A DNA stretch of 64,000 nt from contig CM065384.1 in assembly GCA_033060915.1 (NCBI GenBank), positions 13,510,501-13,574,500 on the forward strand. The letters are read 5' to 3'. The position numbers and the translations under genes were made by a program. Positions 1 through 10,836 of the stretch are shown piece after piece. The stretch is from Euryodendron excelsum. Lineage: Eukaryota > Streptophyta > Magnoliopsida > Ericales > Pentaphylacaceae. Positions within the stretch are counted from its first letter, which is position 1, and every line of letters begins with the position of its first letter. The notes beneath the pieces were generated by a model. That model saw only the letters and a program-made list of their open reading frames with translations. It searched no databases and had not been told where the DNA came from.

Positions 1-16
1 AGAATGCTGACTACCC

Positions 17-109
17 CTAGAGCTGCTGGAGCTGCCGACAAGAATCTGTTCGGGCCATCTTCCCGAAGCAGTAACTCTTCTCAGAACCCTCATCGCCTGC
101 GCCCGCCAT
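17..109 (-). pseudogene. Antisense ORF start in the P1 3' UTR (remnant)
   Basis: An ATG on the strand opposite to P1 opens about 30 codons beginning MAGAGDEGSE and reaching FGKMARTDS before a stop. It is preceded by a splice-acceptor-like CTTACCTTTCAG. The same arrangement occurs in M3 at 26596 (MADTGDDDSE, then SGKAA and TDS in the matching places). The nucleotide match continues past the stop to the window edge, so this copy is probably a decayed longer frame. From memory, Tat-lineage elements can carry an extra ORF antisense to gag-pol near the 3' LTR. I recognise no domain. Confidence 0.45.
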
Positions 110-1112
110 CCTGAAAGGTAAGTCAAGGTAAGAGGTATTAGAATTCGATATATGCAGTTCAAAAGATAAAGAAATAAAAGCAACAAAGAAATAATAATGA
201 TAATAACCAAAGGTGAAACATAAAATAAAAATGAAGGACACAACTTCCATATACATCCTATTCAGACCAACCTAAAAGTTTCTTAAACTTTTCATTCAAA
301 GTTTCTTTTCTAAAATCAACTATCAAAGGTTCCTTAAAAATTTTTTGAAAAGTTTATTGACTTTTTCTCTTCAAAAAGTTCTTTTTCAAAAATCAGTTTC
401 CCAATGGTTTCTTATTATTATCCTCCAAAAGTTTTCAAAAATTCTTTCTTCTAAAATTTCCTTTCCAAAGTTAGTTTTCAAAAGGTTTTCTGATTCTGTT
501 TCCAAAAGTTCTTTTTCAAAATCACTTCTTAAAATCAAATTCTACTTCGAAAATTAGGGTCAAAAATTATTTTCAAAATCATGTCTAAAATTTTTTCAAT
601 CCATCTCCAAGCTTTTCTGATTTAGTTCTTCAAGAAAACCCCTTTTCCAAATCCTGGCCCCCCCAAACTTTTCTTTCAAAAGAGTCTTAGACAAAATAAA
701 TCCTTAAAAATTTTCAAGGTTTCACTCAAAAAATTCTTCCTTCCAAAATTTCTATCAAGTTCCGAAGTTTTCTATCCTAAATCCTTGTCCATCTCAAAAA
801 TTTTCAAATCCGAAAGAGTTCTTAAATTCTTATCTCCAAAGTGTCTCCTAAAATGCTATTTTCCAAAATCTTTCTAAGTTTTCTATCCAATAAGATTTCA
901 AAACTCAAGTCTTAGGTCAAAATGAATTCCCACCAAATTCTGGGCAGTTTTGCCCTTTTTCCCGCCAAAACTCGTTTTCGAAGGCCTTTTTGGCCCATTA
1001 TCTGTTTTCGACCCCCGTTGTCGAAAGATTTCCAGTGTCCGTCCCTCCGACTGCCTCACGGTCAACATAGGACAGTTACTCTTATCGTTTTTTGTCTTTG
1101 ACAAGCAAAGAC

Positions 1113-1129
1113 AGAAAAAGAGGGGCAGC
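1113..1129 (+). promoter_or_regulatory. Polypurine tract of P1
   Basis: A purine run (AGAAAAAGAGGGG followed by CAGC) lies directly against the TGTAAGCACCCC start of the LTR. This is where plus-strand DNA synthesis is primed in LTR retrotransposons. It fixes this LTR as a 3' LTR and fixes the sense direction of the family. The reverse complement of 24957-24975 shows the same tract. Confidence 0.85.
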
Positions 1130-1368
1130 TGTAAGCACCCCATTTTTGACTGCTCGGCAGTCTACACTCCGTCCAGACTTGTTTTCAAGTCATTTTGGGC
1201 ATATTCCAATCGAAACCAATCCTTTAGGTCCAAATTCCATCTTTCCATCGCTTCCCGGGCCTGTCAGGCCCAAATAGAGGCAAAATGACCAAAATGCCCT
1301 TAGGGGCATTGTCCTTTCTTATTCCAATTCCAATCCCTCTCTCGAGATAGTTTATTCCTCGAGACGGT

Positions 1369-1475
1369 CCGAGTAGCGAAACTACTCACAAAACCGTTAG
1401 AGTAGCGGAAGTACTCACAAAACCGTTAGGGTAGCGGAAATAATCACAAAACCGTTAGAGTGGCGAAAACACTCA
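1369..1475 (+). repeat. About 30-bp tandem repeat in U3 of LTR-1
   Basis: About four degenerate copies of GAGTAGCGGAAGTACTCAC plus AAAACCGTTA. Each has a short dyad, GAGTA...TACTC. In LTR-11 a pair of this unit follows the 81-bp array (45966-46020). In LTR-1 the copies lie inside the first 81-bp unit, indicating rearrangement of the array. Confidence 0.75.
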
Positions 1476-1800
1476 AAACCCAGGCACGCCTCTTCGGAGA
1501 CGGTAAGACCCCTTTCCAATCCCTCTCTCTAGACAGTTTATTCCTCGAGACGGTTCCAATTCAGGCACGTCTCTTTGGAGACGGTAAGACCCCTTTCCAA
1601 TCCCTCTCGAGAGACAGTTTATTCCTCGAGACGGTTCCAATTTAGGCACGTCTCTTCGGAAACGGTAAAACCCCTTTCCAATCCCACTCTCGAGATAGTT
1701 TATTCCTCAAGACGGTTCCAATCCAGGCATGTCTCTTCAGAGACGATAAGACCCCTTTCCAATCCCTTTCTCGAAACAGTTTATTCCTCGAGACGGTCCG
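1476..1800 (+). repeat. 81-bp U3 tandem array in LTR-1
   Basis: About four units, each with CTCTCGAGA, CAGTTTATTCCTCGAGACGG, AGGCACG, then a short inverted repeat such as CGTCTCTTTGGAGACG, then GGTAAGACCCCTTTCCAATC. A period of 81 (27 codons) keeps a frame open and creates false repetitive ORFs on both strands. Confidence 0.85.
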
Positions 1801-1947
1801 ATATAGGGAATTGGCAACAAACCCCTGTGTCACGACGACCGCCGTTAGAGTGGCGGAAACACTCAAAACTCAGGTCAACACCAGTGTCTGTTAGCCCACT
1901 TCGGTGAAAAATGACCAAACTACCCTTTGGACCTTTTCCGATCAAGA

Positions 1948-2590
1948 TGACCATTTTGCCCCTAGGCATCCGAATGCCCCGGGAACCACACCTGCTCTGG
2001 GTATCAAACTGGTAACCCTCTGAGAATACTTCTTATAGTATTCTCAATCTTCCTTTACCTTTCCGGATCATTCCGAGTCAGTTCCGGCCAACTCGGTACA
2101 AAATGACCGTTTTGCCCCTAGAGGGCCGGTCTCCTTCTTCGACCATACCGGCTTTGAGTATCAAACCGGTAATGTCCCGAGAATACTTTTTATAGTATTC
2201 TCAACCTTCCTTTACCTTTCCGGACCATTCCGAGTTAGTTCCGGCAAACCCGGTACAAAATGACCGTTTTACCGCTGGTGGGCCGGTCTCCTTTTCTGAC
2301 CATGCTGGCTCTGGAAATCAAACCGGCAACCTCTGGGAACATTCTAAATAATGTTTCCAAATCCCAAGTCTTCTTCTGGGACAGTCTAAGTCTGTCCCGA
2401 CAGTTTTCCGGTCCGGTTGACAGTTTTGCCCCTAAAGGCCCGGTCAACCCTTCCGACACATCTCGTACCCATTTTTCGAGTCAAATACCTCCAGGACACT
2501 ATTTTAAGTGTTCCTGCTCCTTTCCGGCCTTCCGAGTTACTCCCGGCTCCTTCAAATCATTCCCGGACTTTCCGGAGTCACTCCTAGTGA
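1948..2590 (+). repeat. 157-bp U3 tandem repeats in LTR-1
   Basis: Four diverged units with anchors at 1948, 2104, 2261 and 2418 (TGACCGTTTTGCCCCTAG-like). Most units contain TATCAAACCGGTAA and the dyad GAGAATAC...GTATTCTC (clear at 2022-2045 and 2179-2202). The same set with the same spacing is in LTR-11. Confidence 0.8.
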
Positions 2591-2751
2591 AGCCAGACTA
2601 AAAATTACATGGTAGTCACTAGTACAGGCGCCCAAATCTAGTCAAAGATACGTTGCTTGCCGACTTATAAAGTTTCCTAACTGGCTGGCACCACAACAAG
2701 AGAAATTTTGCCCTGGCGCCACTGCAACAGGCGCCAGGTTTGTCCAACCTC

Positions 2752-2759
2752 TATAAATA
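2752..2759 (+). promoter_or_regulatory. LTR promoter TATA box (LTR-1)
   Basis: TATAAATA in the context CCTCTATAAATAGAGAGCC, just downstream of GGCGCC dyads. The same motif sits at the same place in every long A LTR. The transcript probably starts about 25-35 bases downstream, which would mark the U3/R border. Activity is not shown. Confidence 0.7.
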
Positions 2760-3349
2760 GAGAGCCTCATTCAGCGTGAAAAGGGTCTGCAAACTTAACC
2801 TAAGAATCCTATATTTCGATATACAGAGCTCGAGCACCTCCAAAACCCTAGCCTCCCTAGGTTTTCCCAAACCCTAGCCATTATACACAAACCCTAGCCT
2901 CCTATACACTCATAATCTCCCCCATACACTCATACACTAGCCTTTAACCATCCTTTGAAGACTTCAAGAGCTGCCATCCAAAGCTTGAAGACAACTCTTG
3001 AAGACTGAAGGTGAAGATCAAGACAAAGACCGAAGACCGAAGACAGCGCGGTGCGCAAAATAAAGAAGACATACGGTAGGTTTTCTCTTTAATTTTCTGC
3101 ACTTCCCCCCTCCCTCTTCTCTCTCCAACCCACTTGGGTTTTCTCTATTTTAATCCCCCATCTCTTTCCCCCCCTTTCTTTGCATGCTTGAAACAAGGGG
3201 ACTCCGGGTCCATGTGTAGGATTAGACTGTTGGAGAGTCACCGTATCGGGGGCTTTCTTCTAGTCTAACCAGAGACCACGTGGGTCCGGCCCCCTTGATT
3301 ATGTGGTGAAGCCTTAGCCTTGTATGTTCACGACCCCAAATTGCATTGT

Positions 3350-5600
3350 GCATATCATAGTCTTGCATCTTCCAAAAATCGTTTTCAAAGTTGTTTTTCA
3401 AAACGTTTTCAAATTTGTTTTCAAAATTGCATCAAAATCTCTTTTTCAAAAACATGTTTTCAAAACCACAATTCTAGGGTGATTCTAGCCTTTCTATGGC
3501 TAGGGTTGCTTTAGGAAAGTGTTACATTAAAAGTGACCTTTTTGGTCTATATTTTCAAATCTTATTGTTTTCTAAAACCACTTTCTTAAAGTAGTTCTAG
3601 CCCTCTTATGGTTAGAATCGCTTTAGGAAAGTGAGACGTTTTCATACTTTCCAAAAACTCTCTCTTCAAAAATCTCTTCCTAAAAATCTCTTTTTCAGTA
3701 TACTTTCCCAAAACTCTCCTCTTCAAAATTGTTTTCAAAAACTCCCTTCCAAAATCTATTTTTCAAAACTCTCTTTTTCAACTCCTCTCCAAAATCTTTT
3801 TCTCAAAATTAACTTTCTAAAAACACTCCCTAAATTCACTTTCCTAAAAACTCTCTCCAAAAACCTTTCTAAAAAACTCTCTTTCTAAAATCTTCCTTCT
3901 AGAAATTTCCTCTCTAGAATTTTCCTTCTAAAATCTTCGTTTCCAAAAACACACTTTCCAAAGACTCCCTCTTTCCAAAAATCTTTTTCCTAAAACTCCC
4001 TCTCCAAATTCACTTTCTAAAAACTCCTCCCTAGGATTCCCTTCTAGAAAACCTTCGTCTCCAAAAACGCACTTTCCAAAAACTTTTTCCTTAGAAGCCC
4101 AAGTCAAGCCGTAGAACTCACAATTAGGAATCCCTAATCTTTTTCCCAAAAATATGATTTTTAAACCTTGCCCCAAACCGAGGTTTCCAAAATCTCTCGT
4201 TTCCTACATCCAAACTATACATATTTCCAAAATCTTTTTTCTACGTTAAAATTCCGCACTTTCAAAACTAGGGTTTCTGGAATCTCCCTTTCCAAATCCT
4301 TGTCAAATCAAATCTTTTCTTTAAGAAACCAAATTCAATCTTCCTGTTTAGGAAACTAAATCCAATCCTCCGTTTTTGGAAACAAATCTCAAACTTTTCC
4401 TAATTCAACTTCTTCCTAATTTCCCACCTTCCTAAACCATAAGTTTCCTAAACCTAAACTTTAAACCTTTCCTTAAATTTCAAAATCCAACTCTTTCCTA
4501 ATTCAACTCCTTCCCAAACCTCCACTTTTCTAAATCTTAAGTTTCCAAAACTTGACTATAAAAATCTTTCCTAAATTTTGAAACTCAACTTTCAAATCTT
4601 TCCTAATTCTACCCTCTTTTCAAATCTTAACTTTTCAAACCTAAGTTCTCAAACTCTTCCTAAACTCAAACCTTTCCTAATCTCAAGATTTTCTAAAATT
4701 CTAAAACTTTCTAAATCTTAAACTTTCTAAATTTCAAATCTTTCCAAATTCAAAAGTTTCTGAATTTGAAACTTTCTCAAGTTAAATCTTTCTAAACTTC
4801 CAAACTTTCTAAATTTTAAACTTTCCAAAACTTTAACATCTGTCCAAATCTAAGACTTTTCTAAACACAAAACTTTATTAATTCAAACATTTGCTAAACT
4901 GAAAACTTTCCTTTTTTTCAAACCTTTCCTTAAACGAAACTTTCTTATTTTCAAAACTTCCTTGTTTTCAAAGCTTTCCAAATTCAAAACTTCCCTTTTT
5001 TCAAAACATTACAAAATTCAAAACTTTCTTAACTTGAAACTTTCTAAATTCTAAGCCTTTCTTAAACTCAACTTTTCCTAATTTAAAATATTTCTAAATT
5101 CAACACTTTTCTATTTCAAAACCTTTCTTGAAACAAAACTTTTCGATTTTCAAAACTTTCCTAATTTGGGAACTTTCCTAATCTTTAAACCTTTCCTTTT
5201 TCAAAAACTTTCTAAACTCGAAACTTTCCAATTTCTAAACTTTCTTAAATTTAAAACTTTCCTAAACCTAAAACTTTCCTAAATTCAAAACTTTTCTAAT
5301 TCAAAAACTTTTCAAAAATGACACTTTCCTAAATTGAACCTTTCCTAATTCGAACCTTTCCTAAATCTAATCTTTCTTAAACTCTTGAGTCTTTCCTAAG
5401 TCTCATCTTTCTTAAGTTTAGGTTTCTTAAACCTTCTCTTTCGGAAACAAGTCCAAATCTATCTTTTCAAATCAAAGTCCAATCTTCTCAATTTCAACTT
5501 CCAATCCCCTCTTCTAATTTCAAATCAAATTCAATTTCCAATTCAATCTTTTTCTTCCAATCCAACCTTCTATTTTTAATCGGACTCTTGTCCGAACTAC
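3350..5600 (+). repeat. G-depleted low-complexity tract of LTR-1
   Basis: About 2.2 kb built of degenerate CTTTCCTAAATTCAAAA-like words. G is nearly absent on the plus strand; for example 5221-5280 has none. The matching tract is C-poor on the plus strand in minus-oriented LTRs. Open frames here (Phe/Ser/Lys/Leu-rich) are compositional. Confidence 0.85.
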
Positions 5601-6400
5601 GACTGACCCGATTCCCCCAAAGGGATACGTAGGCAACCTTCATAGGTGCGGTCACAATACTTTTCAAACTTTCAATTCCACCCTCATGGGTGCGGTTTTT
5701 AAAATCTTTTCAAATCTAAAATTCCAATTTCAAATTTCTATTTTCAAATTTCTACTTTCAATTTTCAAACTTTCTAATTTCAATTTCATCTCTTCAAATC
5801 TATTTTCAAATCAAATCAATCTCTTTCCAAATCTATTTTTTAATTCTTTTCTATTGCACTTGCATATCATGCATCATGTTAGTTTTCAAGCATTGTTTTT
5901 CAAAGTGGATAGGATTGGCCAATAGTTAGTTGAAGACTCTCATAGGTGAATTTAGGGTAGATTGACATGTAGGTACCGAAAGGGTGGGGTAGGGTGATAG
6001 CTTAGTGCGTCTTCCCTACACGTAACCAACCTCCGAACCTAGATCACTGATTTCATAGACCAAAAGGAGTTATTTTTCAAAAAGGGCTAAATGTTTTTCA
6101 AAGGTTGCCGAACAACCTGTTTTCCTAAAAAACCTTCTCTTGAGGAGATATTTTCAAAAACTGTTTTCCAAAACCCTAAGTGTAGTCTTCAGATTACTCT
6201 TAGTTTTTAGGTGACTTAACTCACCTTAATCAAGTTAGGTGGCGACTCCGAATCTTTTTCAAAAGCCCTTTATTCAAAATTATTTTCAATTCAAACCTAG
6301 TCGCACTCATTCTTCTAGGAGGGTGAGTTCTAACAAGAGAGTACAGCATTTTTCCCACTTGTGTGAGTATTTCTCGAGTGCGAAAAATCTAGGCGCAACA

Positions 6401-6712
6401 CTGATCTGTTGGTCGGGTGGAGCACTCTCCTTCTTTATCCTTCCCCTTCCTTTTTCTTTCCACTTCAACAGAGGTGTAAAGGCGCCCTGACTGAGTCATC
6501 CCCCTTATTTTTGTTACGGGCTCTCCGATGCCCTTATCAGGTGGGTAATTCCATGGGATGTTTTGAAGACTGGGTATTGGCGTTTGGGTTATGGTGGGAA
6601 GAGTTATCCTTGGATTTATGAGCAAAGGGATTGCCACAGGTGAAGGGTTTGTGAGGACAGGTAAAGTGGTGGGCATAATTGGCTTCTTTGGCAAGACTAA
6701 AGGTAGCTTAGG
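6401..6712 (-). pseudogene. gag-pol fragment of minus element M1 (gag/protease linker)
   Basis: The minus strand reads open for about 104 codons from an upstream TGA (6713-6715) to the junction with LTR-1. Visible motifs are IPWNYP (6545-6559 plus following bases) and GMTQSGRLYT (SGRLYT at 6473-6490). By recall, an IPWNY motif followed by a Gly-Met-Thr-x-Ser-Gly-Arg-x-Tyr motif marks the stretch between gag and protease in plant Ty3/gypsy polyproteins of the Tat group. Codon-like composition here differs from the surrounding low-complexity DNA. Protease, RT, RNase H and integrase are absent. The fragment is cut at 6400 by the P1 LTR and has lost its upstream part. It is the only recognisable pol-related coding trace in the window. 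Confidence 0.6.
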
Positions 6713-7655
6713 TCATATGTCTCCTTGGTTGTTGGTTTGAGGTTCAGGTCGAGCCATAGCGATCATGGGTTCAGGTTTGGATAACGTAGTAAGGGCAAGG
6801 TGATAATGGGAAGGGTCCAGTAAGGCTCCTATGGTTAGGTTCATGTCGAGTTGATAAGATTGCGTGGTTAGGAGGGAATGATCTTGGTATTTGGGCTCCT
6901 CTAAGGCAGGAATTGTCCCTTATGAGATTGCGGTAAGTGGGCTGCACAGGGGGTTCCTGCTAACATTCCTGTTTTCCAATGGTATGTTCTCCTGAAGCTT
7001 GTGAACCATGGCCTTCACTATTATGGAGGATGTTGGACTAGTACTCATTACCTATAATAATGACGACAACAGTTACAAATTAGAGTTTGGTTCTTGGAGA
7101 AATCTATGCAATGCATGTCCTAGGGTGCCCCTCTTTAGGAGGGAAACTAGCCATGATGTATTGGCTCACTTTTGGAGATAGGGGGTTTGCCCCTGTATGC
7201 AGACACCTTACCGTCAGATAGGAATCTTCAATCATCCATGCATTTATTCATAAAAAAAAAGAAGTACATTAAATTTTGGGTTTGAGATACAAAAGAATTG
7301 AAATACATTTTAATAGGGGGAGGGGGAACATTTTCCTTTGGACTTCCACCTATCTACTTTTACAAAGGGAGACCCTAAACTACTCTTGAGTCTTTGAATT
7401 CGCTTTCGTTGGATTTGATGTCAAGGAGGTTGCTGAGAGACCTTGCTGATTGGTTGCCCCTTGTCTTCTTGGCAACCCTATCTCCGTGAGCATAGAGGGA
7501 TTGGGGCCCCTCTTATGGAATGAATTGAGATGCATGCAATGAGTCCTTAGGGTTACGTGAGAACCCTTAGGGTTTAGGTTGGTTTAATGCAAGGGAGAGT
7601 GACCTTGGTGTCACTCTCAACGGGTTGATCATATGCGTGAGAATGCAGTGACTTG
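6713..7655 (-). mobile_element. Internal region and leader of minus element M1
   Basis: Bases 6713-7060 are of unclear origin and probably decayed gag-side sequence. Bases 7090-7650 match by eye the M3 leader at 30600-31150: ATGCATGTCCTAGGGTGCCCC, a pyrimidine/purine block and TTGATCATATG. The order runs toward the 5' LTR at higher coordinates, consistent with a minus-strand element. The last part of the leader and the primer site are missing. Confidence 0.65.
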
Positions 7656-10404
7656 AGTCACCTAAAAACTAAGAATAATCCGGAGACTACACTTAGGGTT
7701 TTTGGAAAACGATTTGAAAGTATCTCCTCAAGAGAGGGTTTTTTAGGAAAACAAGTTGTTTGGCAGCCTTTGGAAAACATTTAGCTCTTTTTGAAAAATA
7801 ACTCATTTTGGTCTTTGAAATCAGTGATCCTAAGTTCGGAGGTTAGTTACGTGTAGGGAAGACGCACTAAGTTATCACCCTACCCCGCCCTTTCGGTACC
7901 TACATGTCAATCTACCCTAGATTTACACATGAGAGTCTTCAACCAACTATTGACAATCCTATTCATTTTGAAAAACAATGTTTAGAAAAATATGATGCAT
8001 GATATGCAAGTGCAATATAAGGGAGTTGATTTAAAAATAGATTTGAAAAGAATTTGATTTGATTTGATTTGAAAAGAAAGGGATGGAAGTTTGAATTTGA
8101 AAACAAGATTTTGGAAATCGAAATTGAAGATTAAAAATAGAAATTTGAAAATAGATTGGAGATTTAGAAAGATTTTGGAATCTGAAATTTGGAAAATATG
8201 GAGAAATTTGAAATTTGAAAGAAATTGTGACCGCACCCATGGGGTTGCCTACGTATCCTTTTTGAGGAATCAGGTCAGTCGTAGTTCGGACAAGAGTCTG
8301 ATTGAAAATGGAAGAGTTGATTGGAAGAAAGAGATTGAATTGGAAGATTGAGAGATTGAACTTTGAATAGAGGATTGAAAATTGGAATTTAGAATTTTGG
8401 AATTGAAAAAATTAAATTTTGATTTGAAAAGATAGAACTTGGAAGAGAGATTTAGACTTGTTTTAGAAAGATAGAGGTTTAAGAAACCTAGACTTTAGGA
8501 AAGAAACTTAGGAAAGATTTGACTCGACATGGAAAGTTATGAAAGCTTGGATTTAGGAAGGGTTCGAATTTGGAAAGTTTGGATTAGGAAAGTGTCATTT
8601 TAGGAAAGTTTCATTCTAGGAAAGTGTCGAATTAGGAAACATTCATCTTAGGAAGGTTTTAGGTTTAGGAAAGTTTCAACTTAGGAAAGTTTTGAATTTA
8701 GAAAGTTTTGAAATAGAAAAGTTTTAAAAATTGGAAAGTTTCGTTTTAGGAAAGGTTTGAAAAAGGAAAGTTTTCAATTTAGGAAATGTTTGAATTAAGA
8801 AAGTTTTGAGTTTAGAAAAGTCTTAGATTTGAAAAGATGTTGAAGTTTTGAAAAGTTTAGAATTTAGAAAGTTTGGAAGTGATTTAACTTAAGAAAGTTT
8901 TGAATTTGGGAAACTTTGAATTTGGAAAGATTCGTAATTTAGAAAGTTTAGGATTTAAAAAGTTTTAGGGTTTTAGAAAATCTTGAGATTAGAAAAGGTT
9001 TGAGTTTAAGAAAAGTTTGAAAACTTAGGTTTGAAAAGTTAAGACTTGAAAAGAAGGTAGAATTAGGAAAGGGTTGAATTAGAAAAGATTTGAAAGTTGA
9101 GTTTTAAAATTTAGGAAAGATTTTTATGTTCAAGTTTTGGAAACTTAAGATTTAGGAAAGTGAAAGTTTAGGAAGGATTTGAATTAGGAAAGAGTTGGAT
9201 TAGGAAGGGATTGGATTTGATTTCTAAAAGAGAAAGTTTGATTTCGTTTTCAAAAACGGAGGATTGGATTTGGTTTCCGAAACGGGAATATTTGATTTGA
9301 TTTTCTAAAGGAAAGATAAGATTTGGCAAGGATTTGGAAAGGGAGATTCTAGAAACCCTAGATTTGGAAAGTTATAGTTTTGACGTAGAAAATAAGTTTT
9401 GGAAACATGTATAGTTTTGATGTAGAAAACAAGAGGTTTTGGAAACCTAGGTTTGGGGCAAAGTTCGAAAATCATGTTTTTGGAAAGAAAATTAGGGTTT
9501 CCTAATTGTGAGTTCTAGGGTTTGATTTGGGCTCTAAAGAAAGAATTTTTGGAAAGTGTGTTTTGGAAAGTGAATTTGAAGATAGAGTTTTTGGAAAAAG
9601 ATTTTAAAGAGGAGTTTTTGAAAAGTGTGTTTTTGGAAACGTAGATTTTAGAAGGAAAATCCTAGAGGAGAATTTCTAGAAGGAAGATTTTGAGAAGAAA
9701 GTTTTTGGAAAGATTTTTGGGGAGAGTTTTTCAAGGAAAGAGACCTAGTGAATATTTTTGGAAAGTGGACTTTGAAGAGAGCGTTTTGGAAATGAGTTGA
9801 AAAAGGGAGTTTGGAAAAATAGATTTTTGTAAAGAGTTTTAAGAAAACAAATTTGGAAAGAAGAGTTTTTCGGAAGTATGTTGAAAAAGAAGATTTTTAG
9901 GAAGAGATTTTTGAAGAGAGAGTTTTTGGAAGGTGTAAAAACATCTCACTTTCCTAAAGTAATTCTAACCATAAGAGGGCTAGAACCATTTTAGGAAAGC
10001 GGTTTTGAAAACAACAAGAGTTGAACATATGGACCATAAAAGTCACTTCAAATATAACATTTTCCTAAAGCGATCCTAGCCATGGAAAAGCTAGAATCAC
10101 CCTAGGATTGTGGTTTTGAAAACAAGTTTTTGAAAAGGGAATTTTGATGCAATTTTGAAAACAAGTTTGAAAACAATTTTGAAGACAACTTTGAAAACAG
10201 TTTTTGGAAGATGCAAGATCATGATATGCACAATGCAAATTTGGGGTTGTGAACATACAAGGTTAAGGCTTCACCACATAATCAAGGGGGCCGAACCCAC
10301 GTAGTCTCCGGTTAGCCTAAAGGAAAGCCCCCGACACGGTGACCCTCCGATAGTCTAATCCTACACATGGACCAGGCGTCCCCTTGTTTCAAGCATGCAA
10401 AGAA

Positions 10405-10420
10405 GGGGGGGGGGGGGGGG
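10405..10420. repeat. Poly-G run
   Basis: Sixteen G in a row inside the transcribed part of LTR-2, where other copies have a shorter mixed G/A run. The length is likely unstable and error-prone in assembly. Confidence 0.9.
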
Positions 10421-10825
10421 AAGAGATGGGGGATTAAAATAGAGAAAACCCAAGTGGGTTAGGAGAGAGAAGAGAGAGGGGAAAGTGCGGAAATTTAAAT
10501 AGAGAACCTACCTTGTATCTTGTTTATTTTGCGCGCCTTGCTTTCTTCAGTCTACGTTATAATCTTCGTCTTCAATCTTCAAGAGCCGCCTTCAATCTTC
10601 AAACTTCAAATTGCAACTCTTCAAGTCTTCGAAGGAGGGTTGAAGGTTAGTGTATGAGTGTACAGGGGTGTGTGTGAGTGTATAGGAGGCTAGAGTTTAG
10701 TGTATGGTGGCTAGGGTTTGGAAAACCTAAGGAGGCTAGGGTTTAAGAGGTGCTCGAGCTCTATATATCGAAATATAGAATTTTTAGATTGAGTTTACGG
10801 ACCCTTTTCAAGTTGGAAGAGGCTC

Positions 10826-10836
10826 TATATTTATAG
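10826..10836 (-). promoter_or_regulatory. LTR promoter TATA box (LTR-2)
   Basis: The minus strand reads CCTCTATAAATATAGAGCC at the place equivalent to the LTR-1 TATA box, next to GGCGCC dyads at 10853-10920. Confidence 0.65.

Larger units (their letters stand above)
1..1129 (+). mobile_element. 3' untranslated region of plus-strand element P1
   Basis: This is non-coding internal sequence just upstream of a 3' LTR. Bases 280-880 are dominated by TTTCCAAAA-like words with few G on the plus strand. Bases 950-1129 align by eye with the reverse complement of 24957-25130, the matching part of M3; shared landmarks are CCCGCCAAAACT and GACAAGCAAAGACA. The 5' part of the element lies outside the window. 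Open frames here read through low-complexity repeats and are not credible proteins, apart from the antisense remnant listed separately. Confidence 0.8.
1130..6400 (+). mobile_element. LTR-1: family A LTR, 3' LTR of P1 (5.27 kb)
   Basis: It begins TGTAAGCACCCC and ends TCTAGGCGCAACA. It contains the full family A order: U3 start, short arrays (1369-1800), 157-bp repeats (about 1948-2590), GGCGCC dyad (about 2713-2739), TATA box (2752), AAACCCTAG-rich transcribed part (2790-2950), G-poor tract (about 3350-5600), the TCCGAACTACGACTGACC...TACGTAGGCAACC block (5590-5640) and the end region. A polypurine tract precedes it. No duplication flanks it (GCAGC left, CTGAT right), as expected for one LTR of a longer element. 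The reading frames inside are repeat artefacts. Confidence 0.9.
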
